From Prostheceraeus crozeri (Eukaryota; Platyhelminthes; Polycladida; Euryleptidae): a stretch of 64,000 nt of DNA. Shown here in pieces: positions 1 to 9,723 of the stretch (the first letter of the stretch is position 1; each line of letters starts with the position of its first letter). The notes below the pieces were generated by a model. The model searched no databases, had not been told where the DNA came from, and saw only the letters and a program-made list of their open reading frames with translations. The stretch is taken from the NCBI GenBank assembly GCA_907163375.1, contig CAJQUW010011501.1, forward strand, positions 248,001-312,000. The letters run 5' to 3'. Position numbers and translations under genes: made by a program.

Positions 1-946
1 ATGATGCGAAAAAGTATTCAACGCCTTGAATAAAACTGAGTGATTTACCGCACTTATTGGAAGTTTTATATCGTCGCCACTGATTGCTGTGCGCAACTAG
101 CTATTATCTAAAAATGGCATTATTCAAGTGAAGATGTAAATCCAAGTTGCTACATCTTTGATGTTTAAAAATGAAATAATGTAGGGCAGAATGGAATGAA
201 CACAAAACTAGAACTGCTTTTTAAAGTGCAGATGCGCTAACACCTGCAGTCTACATTATCTATCAGGCCATCAAACCCATAATCCATAACTAGTGGTTAA
301 TTATTGCAATTTAATGTACATTCAAAATTCGCCAAATGAGCTTAAATGAATGGAAAGCAAACAGTAAACTTCTAATGGCGTGCTCAGCATATTGAATTCG
401 AAGTCTCTTGCTAATAACATGTCCTTTCGTTGAAGTACATGTATTAAAATGAAAAAATGATGAATAGTAACTGTCCTTGATACAGTATTTATTATTTCCC
501 AGGGTACGGATATATCTAAGATACGTACAATGATCGGTCCAAAGTAGTCCGGATAAGAGACTTGAGTCATTTAAGACATGTCACAGCGAAGTGCCTGACG
601 ATCCATTATTTCATCAGTGCGCGGCTTCAGCATGCATCGAATGACGTAGACCAGCGTGCAGTCCGGGTAGAGCGGTTAACCAGGCGGTTCCAGACCACGC
701 GGTCCGAAGCGTTCCGCTCTTCCCCAGATTCATCAACACTGCGTCATGATGTGCTGCTTACTCGTTAATATCGGTGTAATCCAGAGAATTTCACTAAAGC
801 GACAATAGCGAATGAAAATTCCTGCGAAATGTTCTCAATCTTAGTGAACAAACAAGTTCATTCACATTCATATCCCCATTTTGTTTGACTTTCTTTCCTC
901 CTTTCTACAAGACGCCGCAATCGGTATGTTTTCAATATCTCATAAA
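1..946. other. Host flank without a recognised gene
   Basis: I see only short open frames here with no family resemblance and no convincing pair of splice signals. A more GC-rich patch near 620-760 contains several CCGGGT/GCGGTCC-like words but does not fold convincingly as a tRNA. Nothing is called. Confidence 0.5.
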
Positions 947-1213
947 TTATTGCCATTGATAAATAGATTGAGCACAAATATGTTTCACTGTTTCCATTGA
1001 ATTTTTGACACCAACACAATGAAGTGTTGTGACTGAGATTTCAGGAATCGAACATGGTTGAATGAGAGCAATAACTGCATTCTGTAGCAGAGAGAAATAC
1101 TGATGAGATTCACTTATTTGAGTTTTCGTTTCTGTCGCACTATCAAAAATCCGCATAGGATGATTTTGTTGTGATTTTGAGCACAATGTTTCCATCATGA
1201 ATTCCACGACGAA
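947..1213 (-). CDS. Putative terminal exon of a minus-strand host gene
   Basis: Reading leftward, a strong acceptor (pyrimidine-rich run ending TTGTCTAG, just right of 1213) is followed by 88 open codons and a TAA at 947-949. The peptide begins FVVEFMMETLCSK and has a balanced, globular-looking composition with several Cys, Ser and Gln and an ALIQP segment in the middle. I do not recognise the family. The upstream exons would lie to the right of 1213; none was found that fits clearly. It could be a spurious frame, but the acceptor quality and natural amino-acid use favour a real 3' exon. Confidence 0.4.
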   Translation of the reverse strand, partial: FVVEFMMETLCSKSQQNHPMRIFDSATETKTQISESHQYFSLLQNAVIALIQPCSIPEISVTTLHCVGVKNSMETVKHICAQSIYQWQ

Positions 1214-2659
1214 CTAGACAAGGAAGTAAAAATCCAATTATAGCTCCGAAAACTTTTCTCGTCATTTGGTGTGCATTGAAATTCGTCACTTGAACTTCTA
1301 AAAAAGATAATAACTTAGATTTGTAATGCAGAAATTAAAACGTGGCGGAATGACATCGGCCTGAATCAGGAAGGTTGGAATTATCGAACTAAGAAAGACA
1401 AAAATGCAACAATGCGCTAATGGTTTATTCCAAATCCAAAGGTTTATTCACTGCATTTGACATTTCATCGAACCAGTTGACGCTCACGCGTCTTTTTGAG
1501 AAAGAAGAGAATAGAAATGATGTCATGTCTAAATTTGCATCAGCTGTGTCATGTAGATCGGAAAAATGAGCATAAAGCGTTGATATTCATTGCGTTAGGA
1601 AATTCAGAGAGATTCTTGCAGAGCTCCTGATGAAATTTTCAAGTTAAATCAATGTATTTTGATGAATTTGTGATTCTATACATGGATGTAAAACATGAGA
1701 AACGAAGAATGATCGATCTACACGCTCATGGTATGTGGAATTGATTTTTGACCTACACAATATTTCATTAGGCCCTGTGTATTTTTCAAAAACATTTATT
1801 TTGTTTTACATACATGTACATTGTACATGTATATTGCATTCACGATATTTTCATCTTTGCGTCATTTTACCTATGTGGTATTCCATTAGTAGACTGATGT
1901 TGTTTATCTACTCAATCTAGATCGTCCGGCTATAATGCGAGAAGGAATTCTCCTTATCACGCCTCTTCCTACTTTGATTCGATGTTGCCACATCAAGTCC
2001 TTTAGCAACGATAAACACAGTATTAGCGATCTGTGGAGGGTTTTTCACTTTCTTCCATTTTGATATTGCCACTTAATTTTGTTTCATCAGTATTTTGCTT
2101 GATTCGTTATTTATTATAAAAAAAGGTTGGTTTTGTAAGCATAGTTTCTGTACTTGGTACCTTATTTGAGTTTGCACGATCTCTTTCGAGAATTATTAAA
2201 TCTGTGCATTGCTTATGAACATTCATCCAAAGATTGAATGTTCCGAAACCTGTAGCGGCCGAAAGGTCTCACAAATGAAATTGCATCTCATATTCCCTCT
2301 CACCAAAACTTATTTATTGCGTTCAGTGCCGTCTGACTTGATGGGTAAGGAAACAGAGAGCTGCTATGCGCATCGAAATGATGTCGAAGGACTCGGTCTC
2401 ATGGATTGGGACTGGTAGGTGACTGGTAAACCCTGTCACACACTGGAATCAGGAAGATGAGGTGTTGACTCCATTTAGACTTCATTTCTATCATTTTGAG
2501 TGTCAGTCTAAGATTCCTTTTCAATGTTATTCTAAACTTGCATTCAAGAATTGTTATCTTAAAACTCAATGTTTCTGGACTTCTGCACCACTCACAAGCA
2601 TCTAGAGAGATCACGTTTGTATCAGAATTATGTGAAATACATCATTTCCAAACTTTTAG
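1214..2659. other. Intergenic or intronic host DNA
   Basis: AT-rich sequence without a recognisable gene. Short open frames have low-complexity composition. If the IQ gene that follows has further 5' exons they may be hidden here, because its first recognised exon begins inside a codon. Confidence 0.4.
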
Positions 2660-2816
2660 ATGTTATCGACGTCATCTCAATAGATGCAAAACAATTAATA
2701 CAAAATCTCGTGACGGTGACATGAAGAAATGGCTGAAGAAATATCGACGTGTTCAAGAAGACGATGAAATGACCCGGAAACAAAGAATTGAGGAGAATCA
2801 AAGACAGTCAGTATCT
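2660..2816 (+). CDS. Internal exon of IQ-motif gene (exon A)
   Basis: The exon follows the acceptor AAACTTTTAG and ends before GTCAGT. It encodes a very basic, charged helix-like segment (MKKWLKKYRRVQEDDEMTRK and onward). It enters with one base completing a codon and leaves with two bases (CA), which the next exon completes. An alternative donor four bases downstream (GTATCT) also keeps the frame open, but gives a less protein-like continuation. The linkage to the exons further right rests on matching phases only. Confidence 0.45.
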
Positions 2817-2870
2817 GTAATTTTAATCATTCCAATGAAATTTTCATCAGCGTTTTATCCAATATTACAG

Positions 2871-2939
2871 AGTCGCAGCTATTGGACGTCTCGATGCCCA
2901 GAAGTTGTCAATGATTGGTGCGCACGTGGATATATACGA
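2871..2939 (+). CDS. Internal exon of IQ-motif gene (exon B)
   Basis: A 69-bp exon lies between the acceptor CCAATATTACAG and the consensus donor GTAAGT. In the frame carried from exon A it reads VAAIGRLDAQKLSMIGAHV and ends with two bases of a codon. The IQ exon at 6865 begins with exactly one base of a codon, so the two could splice directly across a 3.9-kb intron that holds the inverted repeat and the LINE remnant. Confidence 0.45.
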
Positions 2940-3589
2940 GTAAGTTAGAACACAGAGATGGATTGATTTGTCTGCGTGGTTACTTTAGATGTGACGCAAT
3001 TCTATCTCAGCTATCAAAAACATAGAAATAGATAATTTGTTTAAATGCTTAAGTTTCACTAGAAGGGAAATTTGAAGGAATCGATGGACACTTTCGGACT
3101 CTATAAGAGTGGCAAAAGCATTTAAGGATCCTATTACTGTCATGGTCAAATCTTGCTGTGTTGTCGAATGCACCGAGCGCTGTGTCGCAAAATTTACTGC
3201 CTCATGAATCCAACAAATTTTTTGAAAATGAAAATGCTTCAGTGAAATGAAGAAGAATGCATATGAACTTAAATGACGTGGTTATATCGACGTCATCATC
3301 TATGCTTCACTTCGAATCGTGTCTCCAGTCCATAGGCAGTTTGAGTCGCTGATTCTATATTGCGGATAGATGCCGAATACTAGAAATCAAATATCAGTTG
3401 GTGTTAACCTTTTGGAGGGAAATCCTTGATTTTCAAGCTAGTTGAGGCTTTTCATGCGCCTCTTGTCGAAAAAGCCTTTGATTCAACTAGTCATGTTACA
3501 TCAAACTATTTCAAACCAATTATGATATTTTTTCAATTACACTCTTCGCTTTTTTGACTTTTGAAAAAAACGCTGATGAACAAGTGACT

Positions 3590-3930
3590 GAAGTCGAATG
3601 CTGATTGGCTGCGATTTATCTTAATGTTTGGCAAATCAGAAGGCTGTATTCTACTGCTGCCAACAGACAATTTTTGCAAGTATTTGCGATTTCAGTTGTA
3701 GGCCTACGAGTGTCTCTGTCGATGTTCCAATTCTCCCAATGCACGAAATAGACTTCTTCCCTTGTATGCAATCCACGCCTCGCTTGAGGCGCGCGATTCG
3801 AAGCGTGAGTAGAAAGATGTGGAGAGAATCGTCTATCTTTGGCTTGCGTGATTGGCCAAGCGCGCGCAATGCGCAAGGAAAGTTGCATTAAGGACCACAC
3901 GAGCTGTTGTTGTCACACTGACGTCTGAAC
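3590..3930. promoter_or_regulatory. CpG-rich promoter-like patch
   Basis: Compared with its AT-rich surroundings this patch is rich in CpG (GCGCGCGATTCGAAGCG, GCGCGCGCAATGCGC). It carries two CCAAT-box words (GATTGGC near 3603, GATTGGCC near 3850) and a CRE-like TGACGTC near 3918. This fits a promoter or a 5' exon region, on either strand. No TATA box or transcript start is evident, so the call is weak. Confidence 0.25.
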
Positions 3931-4573
3931 ATCTGTCAAGTGAACAGTACTTATCTTTGACTCAATGTTTCTCCGTGATAAATTCATCAAATGGAAATAT
4001 TATTCACATCGTTCGACTCCTCACGATCTGAACTGACTGACTGTGTATGTTCAATGCGGCGTCAATGATCTAGTTTGTCAGAATTCAGGTTTGAAGTTGC
4101 ATTACGTTCAAGGGAAAATTGATCTTCTTGCCCCTCGAGACTAGTTATAGGCGTGACCATCAGTATTAAGGAAAGTCATCTCTAGACCCAAACACGGAGA
4201 CAAAGCAATTCATCTGTGTGGCTAGAACACAGATATCAATTGTTTTGTCTGCGTGGTTGTGACTAGAGATGGCATTCCTCATTGCCACGGCCAAGCTCAA
4301 TTTTCTTTTGAAAATAATGCAAATTGAAATCTGAATTCTGACATACCAGAACATTGACACCGCATAACATTGACCAGTACACAGTCAGTAAATTTAGAGC
4401 TTGAGGAGTCGAACGGTGATAGGTGATTTAGGAAGCGTAATTTTCGAAAATTAATCAATAATTTCACAAAGTTTCGCAATCCGCTCAAAATAATGTAATA
4501 AGAGACAAGGGTAGGGGTAGGCGCATCATACTTAGATAGTTCTACAGCAAGATATTATAAAGAATTCAAGAAC

Positions 4574-4585
4574 AGCAAATGCTGT
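4574..4585 (+). repeat. Left 12-bp flanking direct repeat
   Basis: AGCAAATGCTGT directly abuts the left arm of the inverted repeat and recurs at 5704-5715, 27 bases past the right arm. It is probably the target-site duplication. Confidence 0.5.
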
Positions 4586-5676
4586 TGTATAGAGTGGAAG
4601 CTTTCCCAAGTCAGATAGAAGACTTATTTTTGTTCTACCGCGAGATCTTTCGGCCTACATCGTAGGCCATTCTCAAGCGACTGCACTGTATTGTTGAATC
4701 AACGATTAACATATCTCACATGAAATCACAGCGATATCGGACGGATTGACACTTACATGGTAGCAAACAAAAGAGCCTGTTAACATCTAATGAACAACAC
4801 AATACTGACTAACATAATAGGAGGAATGTCAATGAAAAACCAAGCTCGAAGGTCATTCAACCAGTCATAGGTTGAAAGATCAAAACTGAATGACAATTAC
4901 ATAGGCCTACATTAAGACTAAGCCACACAAAAAATTGACCAATAAGCAAGACCAAAGTGATGAAAAAAAGCTGAATAAATAATGCAATACTGAATTCCAA
5001 CGAATAATACTGAAAGAGTAATACTAAAAGCAAAGAATCACAACCACAAAGAGGAAATATAATAAAGTTATGGCAAAATAAATTCAAGAAACAATCTACA
5101 TAATACTTACTACTACTAAATAATACTGAACATGTAATACTATAAAGAGCTAGATAGTACTAATACTATATGAAGAGATCGGCAAAAAAAATAAAAAAAA
5201 ATAAATGAATAAACAACTGGTGGTGAAACTTAAAACAGTCTGTCCCAGCTGGCACTGACGTTACACTTCGTTTTGTTACTGCTGCCAAGGCGCCTGGTCC
5301 ACAGAGCCTCCTTTGTAACCTAACTTTTTTTTTGTGTGGCTTAGTCTTAATGTAGGCCTATGTAATTGTCATTCAGTTTTGATCTTTCAACCTATGACTG
5401 GTTGAATGACCTTCGAGCTTGGTTTTTCATTGACATTCCTCCTATTATGTTAGTTAGTATTGTGTTGTTCATTAGATGTTAACAGGCTCTTTTGTTTGCT
5501 ACCATGTAAGTGTCAATCCGTCCGATATCACTGTGATTTCATGTGAGATATGTTAATCGTTGATTCAACAATACAGTGCAGTCGCTTGAGAATGGCCTAC
5601 GATGTAGGCCGAAAGATCTCGCGGTAGAACAAAAATAAGTCTTCTATCTGACTTGGGAAAGCTTCCACTCTATACA
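4586..5676. repeat. Inverted repeat with 349-bp arms, Penelope-like or snap-back element
   Basis: Arms at 4586-4934 and 5328-5676 are near-identical reverse complements around a 393-bp centre. Each arm holds the stem-loop GGCCTACGATGTAGGCC followed by GAAAGATCTCGCGG, a layout often seen near the ends of Penelope-like retroelements of invertebrates. A 12-bp direct repeat, AGCAAATGCTGT, flanks the unit (4574-4585 and 5704-5715), with 27 extra bases on the right. That looks like a target duplication with a short 3' tail. No coding capacity is seen inside. A non-autonomous DNA transposon is the alternative. Confidence 0.6.
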
Positions 5677-5703
5677 ATTACAAATAAATTTCCTATGTTT
5701 GAA

Positions 5704-5715
5704 AGCAAATGCTGT
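5704..5715 (+). repeat. Right 12-bp flanking direct repeat
   Basis: Second copy of AGCAAATGCTGT, separated from the right arm by an AT-rich 27-base tail. The tail favours a target-primed (retroelement-type) insertion over a cut-and-paste one. Confidence 0.5.
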
Positions 5716-6059
5716 GTTTGATAAGAACTAAAGAACTCCATGATAAGGATCATCTTCATCATAGTTGGAGGAATTGGATCATAGTGGCCTTGGGATATAT
5801 TTGCATAACTATCACATTCCTGCGGTTTGTTGCGCAGATGTTTTGCTCCTCCTATCATGAAATCAAATAAATTTGCAATTACTGCTGGAATTCTCCCACG
5901 TTTTGCTAATGAATGGAGACTATCTTCTGTGAATCCTGACAATGAGAAGAAAACCAAAAGTCATTGCATAATTTTTGGCAAGAAACTGTTGAAGACTTTT
6001 CCTACTTGGACAGAAACTCAAGAATTCTGATGCATCATCACATCTTGGGTCCTTGAATT

Positions 6060-6729
6060 CTGATTGGAAAGGTCGGTCATATGTTGAGGCGCACATTAAA
6101 AAAGCAAGAAGAGAAGTTTTGGTCTGACTCCTGTTGGCATTCTCAATCCTAGCCTATCACCATTTGATAAGGCCTATCTATGGAAAAGCATAGTTTTACC
6201 AACCCTACTATTTGGGTGTGCCCTTTACAGAGTAATGACATTGACATTCTTAATGATTTTCAATCTTCATGTCTGAAATCGACTTTGAGACTGCCAAAAT
6301 CTGCATATCATTCAGTTTTACTGCAAACTATGGACATTTTAACAGTGGGAGACTCGGTTCGTTGAAAAGTCCTACGCGAATTTGATAATATTTTTATCAG
6401 TGACCATCGCTTGCGACAGCTGATTGTTCATCACATATCAGCTGCCTGTACTGAAAACATCCTATATTGAAAGGCTTGTATGTCAGCTTCATCATAAATA
6501 TTTGTGGAGGATCCATGATCAATGTATTGCGTGTAGCGATGGGCAAGATTCCCCCTTCTCTTCATTCTGCAAAACGACCGCAGTGTGGTGTAGCGGACAG
6601 CATCAAAACTGTCATGAAGTTCAATGAGCCTTTACGCTCGCGCTTGCTCATGATGCTGTGCTTTCATTTTTAATTGCCAGTTTTTCTGTACTTACTTGTG
6701 CAGACATTGAATAGATTATTATTATTATA
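6060..6729 (+). mobile_element. 5'-truncated LINE, RT C-terminal region
   Basis: Conceptual peptides in shifting frames resemble the region after the reverse transcriptase fingers and palm of non-LTR retrotransposons: HIKKARRE, then a SPFDKAYLWKS-like stretch, LPTLLFGCALYR, and LRLPKSAYHSVLLQT. Several frameshifts and stops show it is long dead. The copy ends in an (ATT)n tract at 6716-6729, as CR1/L2-like LINE tails often do. It sits in the large intron of the IQ gene, in the sense orientation. Confidence 0.5.
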
Positions 6730-6864
6730 GTGGGATTCTCCCAAAGCACTCGACCCACTATCTTTGCTCGATTCTTATTTGAAGTCTTATAGTTGATGTC
6801 ATGATTGTGTCTGATGGAAATTTCAATTCAAAATCGGAATTTGAGTCTCCTTTCTTCGCTGCAG

Positions 6865-7130
6865 ATACTTTCACCCTCCAAGAGACGGTCCTACGAAGCG
6901 TCAAAAGCACATTGCTGCAGTTATTATTCAGAAATGGGTTCGTGGCTGGCTCACTCGTGTGTTCACTGACCGGCTGAAACGAAAAGCTCTTTATCACGCT
7001 GATTCATTCAAGACATTTGTCGGGGATTACTTTGCTTTGATGAAACGAATTCAGCGGCGAAATGGGATCAGAAATCCCACTGTACGCTTTAATCTTCGAG
7101 AAATGGAGCATTACATGGATACGAAGCGAA
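6865..7130 (+). CDS. IQ-motif exon of host gene (exon C)
   Basis: The exon lies between the acceptor TTCGCTGCAG and the donor GTACGT. It encodes YFHPPRDGPTKRQKH followed by AAVIIQKWVRGWLTRV, a clear IQ motif (IQxxxRGxxxR) of the kind that binds calmodulin or a light chain. A basic helical region follows (MKRIQRRNG). The exon leaves one base of a codon, completed by the next exon across a 59-bp intron. I infer a calmodulin-regulated or axonemal/cytoskeletal protein but cannot name the orthologue. Confidence 0.65.
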
Positions 7131-7189
7131 GTACGTCGGTTTTCTTATACATTATGGAAGTCAATGATTGATCGATCCTTTCCTTTCAG

Positions 7190-7324
7190 AATATGAATTG
7201 GCTTTTGACAGTAAGGCCTTCCGAGGTCAACTATTGGAGAAAGATGTTATGAAATTCTTCGATGAATGCGATCTCTCTCCTGCCAAATATGAAATTCGTG
7301 AGGCGCTCGATGTGTTGCACAAAA
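7190..7324 (+). CDS. Internal exon of IQ-motif gene (exon D)
   Basis: The acceptor CCTTTCCTTTCAG and the donor GTAAGA bound 135 bp that continue the frame of the IQ exon. The peptide (YELAFDSKAFRGQLLEKDVM, then FFDECDLSPAKYEIREALD) looks helical and EF-hand-like in rhythm, but a canonical calcium loop is not evident. One base of a codon is left over, and the next exon supplies the remaining two. Confidence 0.65.
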
Positions 7325-7658
7325 GTAAGAGAATCACTGCACGCTCTTTAGCCCTGTGCATGCCGGATTAGGGACTGCGCTTTTACAATTCTTAGTTTTG
7401 GTGTATTTTTAGACTTCCGTTTCACAATTCAATGCCTCCGGCTTTGGAGAATTCTCACTCTTTCGATACTCTGTAGATAAAAAACAAAGCGATGTTCATA
7501 CTGTGCGTATATTGTCAACACGAGGTACCTTTCACCAGCTCTCATCAAGCGTGTACGCTGGAATGATCGATTACTTGTAAAATGAACGAATCTATAAAGT
7601 AACAAAGTGACAGCTAATTACAGCAGAGGAAGAAGCTAAAACCAGGGCAGTTGCAACG
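7325..7658. other. Intron sequence
   Basis: Non-coding intron DNA between the exon ending at 7324 and the Penelope-like remnant. I see nothing else in it. Confidence 0.4.
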
Positions 7659-8230
7659 TCATGACATGCTCTTTCTGGTTACACAGATCTGGTCAGAAAG
7701 TTTTAATATTAATAGCCTCCAGGGCTTCAATCTAGAAAAGCTGTCAGATCTGTAAACAACAGAGAAACACCGAGTGGCTACAAAGGGGTCAGTCGGACAA
7801 GATTGGAGATGCCGCGTCACACCACTGCTAGAGATACGGTTAGATCGGGGCGGGCGCTTGCTCTCAGTGCTTAACCAACGGGGCAAATGCTCCGATATCC
7901 TCTCTTCAAGTCGCCTCGAAGATCTCCCAATGTAACTGCTTCTGCAGCCACAAGTGTACACTATAGTGTGCGATCCTTCGGAGAGGGCATCTGGACATGA
8001 CAATTGGAATAAACCACAGTCAATTGAGCACTGGTGACACACGAAAGGGCGTTACGAAAACATTTACTAAAAATGGGTGACGCGCCATCGCCAATGAAAA
8101 GAATCTTCAGAAACAGACGCTTCTTTTCAGGGCCAAAAAAGTGACTGTAAGTACCGATTCACAAGTTCCTTAGGAAAGCCATTCTTACATAGAGCAGATC
8201 CTCCGGCTTTCACGAGGTCGAAGTGATATT
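7659..8230 (-). mobile_element. Penelope-like retroelement fossil with GIY-YIG domain
   Basis: The minus strand encodes the C-terminal GIY-YIG endonuclease characteristic of Penelope-like elements: a CGCRSSYIGRSSRRLEERI core, then SEHLPRWL, a TRHLQSCPTD segment and a final LCVTRKS-like motif. Further right, the RT tail signature GFPKELVNRYL is visible. The remnant is broken at several places and lacks the RT core, so it is an old 5'-truncated copy. It lies antisense in an intron of the IQ gene. This family is typical of animals, which helps place the organism. Confidence 0.6.
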
Positions 8231-8269
8231 TCTATGCGCCTTGCTCCTGGCTCCACCATGAATAATGAC

Positions 8270-8337
8270 TTGCCGGCTGGGAATCGAACCCAGTCCTTGA
8301 ACTGCTAGCGCGGTATGAAGATCATCAAGACCAGCAA
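8270..8337 (-). other. tRNA-like sequence, tRNA pseudogene or SINE head
   Basis: On the minus strand a 7-bp acceptor-like pairing (TTGCTGG with CCGGCAA) encloses a perfect T-arm CTGGGTTCGATTCCCAG, including the B-box GGTTCGATTCC. The D-arm and anticodon stem are too short or mismatched for a normal tRNA (68 nt in all). It is therefore probably a tRNA pseudogene or the head of a tRNA-derived SINE. Confidence 0.4.
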
Positions 8338-8338
8338 T

Positions 8339-8400
8339 GCACACCCTCCACGATTATAGCGAAGTTTCCCTTGTTCCTGATACAATCGTGGAGGGTGTGC
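8339..8400. repeat. Perfect 17-bp hairpin
   Basis: GCACACCCTCCACGAT (8339-8354) is followed by its exact reverse complement at 8385-8400; one more A-T pair closes inside it. The loop is about 28 nt. It directly abuts the tRNA-like sequence. The function is unknown. Confidence 0.7.
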
Positions 8401-8556
8401 CTCTCTGTGAAAATGTCATTTATCCTCTCACACCTCACTTTGACTATTCAACAGTGCTGTAATTGGACTAGCAAACATTAATTCTATACTAAAATGTTAA
8501 AACTGCTGTTTATTTCCTACATCAGGCCTCTTATGTCAAATTATTTCTGTCTTCAG

Positions 8557-8712
8557 ATAATTCTAATTACTTGGCCAAAGGATTGTCGAAGTCTGATGCT
8601 CTGGAATTAGTTTTCCAAATCTATAAACCGAAAGGGACAGATTTACACAATTCACGGAAATCTACATGGATGCATCCATTGTTGAATGGGATCGATGCCA
8701 TTCGTCTTGTTG
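8557..8712 (+). CDS. Internal exon of IQ-motif gene (exon E)
   Basis: The acceptor TTTCTGTCTTCAG and the donor GTGAGC bound 156 bp in the frame carried from exon D. The peptide reads NYLAKGLSKSDALELVFQIY and then a KPKGTDLHN segment and WMHPLLNGIDAIRLV. It has no motif I recognise. Phases match on both sides, which strongly supports a single gene from 6865 onward. Confidence 0.65.
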
Positions 8713-8793
8713 GTGAGCATTCATTGTTTGAGTCAATGTTTAGAGAAATATACTTATTCATGATTTGATTTATATTCAATTTTCATGTTCTAG

Positions 8794-8825
8794 AGAAGAA
8801 AAAGCGTTCAAGTAAGAATCAGTAG
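8794..8825 (+). CDS. Terminal micro-exon of IQ-motif gene
   Basis: After the acceptor TTCATGTTCTAG the frame continues for a short basic tail (EKKKRSSKNQ) and stops at TAG, 8823-8825. Phase agrees with exon E. The short lysine-rich tail is plausible as a C-terminus. No AATAAA is seen close by. Confidence 0.55.
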
Positions 8826-9141
8826 CATCACTATTGACCATAAATTCCCCCTTTAAAGTTTAATGTAGAAAATAATTCCATCATCAAACAGCACTGTAAT
8901 GGGGTATGGTATTGGATCTCTAACCAATGCACTCGCGATAACATTAACTTCATGCACAATGAAAGCACCGATATTTCAAAAACCAAAGATGAAAGGGCTA
9001 AAAACTGTCTGTATTGTGAACATGGATTTTCGAGTGTAGTCTGATCACAACTTCACACATCAAATGGAGCTCTCATTGCACGTAGTCCGGTCACCATGAC
9101 AAGTTTCTGCAGGAACGAGGCCGAAAATGATACTTTTACAG
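8826..9141. other. 3' flank of the IQ gene
   Basis: Probably 3' UTR and intergenic DNA; no other feature seen. Confidence 0.35.
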
Positions 9142-9252
9142 AATGATGTGCTCTCTATACCTACTACGAATCTGCACGTCTGCCCAGCTCCAACTGGTTC
9201 ATCCTCTTCTCAGGCGGGAAAGCGCATGTACATGTGTAAATCCAATGGGTGA
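9142..9252 (+). CDS. Coding-like segment, plus-strand member of an inverted pair
   Basis: After CTTTTACAG the frame reads NDVLSIPTTNLHV and ends at TGA after 36 codons. Its first 39 bases match the minus-strand segment starting at 9723 at about 87 percent, and some similarity continues upstream of the possible splice site. It is either the diverged 3' exon of a duplicated gene or half of an inverted repeat. Confidence 0.35.
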   Translation, partial: NDVLSIPTTNLHVCPAPTGSSSSQAGKRMYMCKSNG

Positions 9253-9576
9253 CAGATTGAAGTTTTCCGCAAAAATGAAATTTTCAATGTTTTCTCTTAA
9301 TGGGTGACAAGTAAGCCCTACTAAGTCTAAGACCATCATCATTTTTGGCATGGAGTATCTTCAGTTTGTTTCCTATCATGTTATAGATTTAGCAAGCCTC
9401 CAAATGTCGGCAAACAACAGTTTGACCAATTTTGGTCACATTCAAGCCCGCTATGGCATAAATCACCTATCAGAAGCATGATGATAACACACACACACAT
9501 GCATATGATTGGAAATTATCTCAAGACATTCCATGCTAAAAATGATGACTCAGCACTCAGTGCGCGTGATTTTCAC

Positions 9577-9723
9577 TTAATTATTGAAAGCACAGAAAAT
9601 CTCCAGTCGTCTTCCTACTGGATTTGCATCTGTTCTCTTTAATTCATCCTGTCTGACAAGAAGAGGAGCAGTTGGAATTCGGTAGACGCGCAGATTCGTA
9701 GTAGGCATAGAGTGTACATCATT
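9577..9723 (-). CDS. Coding-like segment, minus-strand member of an inverted pair
   Basis: Reading left from CTTCCACAG the frame encodes NDVHSMPTTNLRVYRIPT and then APLLVRQDELKRTDANPVGR, ending at TAA. This copy is longer than the plus-strand one at 9142-9252 and has a natural composition. It may be the last exon of a minus-strand gene whose other exons lie to the right. The family is unknown. Confidence 0.4.
   Translation of the reverse strand, partial: NDVHSMPTTNLRVYRIPTAPLLVRQDELKRTDANPVGRRLEIFCAFNN

Larger units (their letters stand above)
2940..6864 (+). other. Large intron of the IQ-motif gene with repeats inside
   Basis: This stretch is bounded by a donor at 2940 and an acceptor at 6863-6864 with matching phase. 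It holds a CpG-rich patch (3590-3930), a 349-bp-armed inverted repeat (4586-5676) and a LINE tail (about 6060-6729). I see no other exon with confidence; short frames near 3630-3890 overlap on both strands and look like a product of local base composition. Confidence 0.4.

Noticed and set aside
620-760. tRNA gene in the GC-rich patch
   Set aside because: No cloverleaf could be drawn: no T-arm with GGTTCRANNCC and no acceptor pairing.
5670-6030. Overlapping frames next to the inverted repeat as a gene
   Set aside because: Both strands are open in parts, no splice or domain signals, and part belongs to repeat flank.
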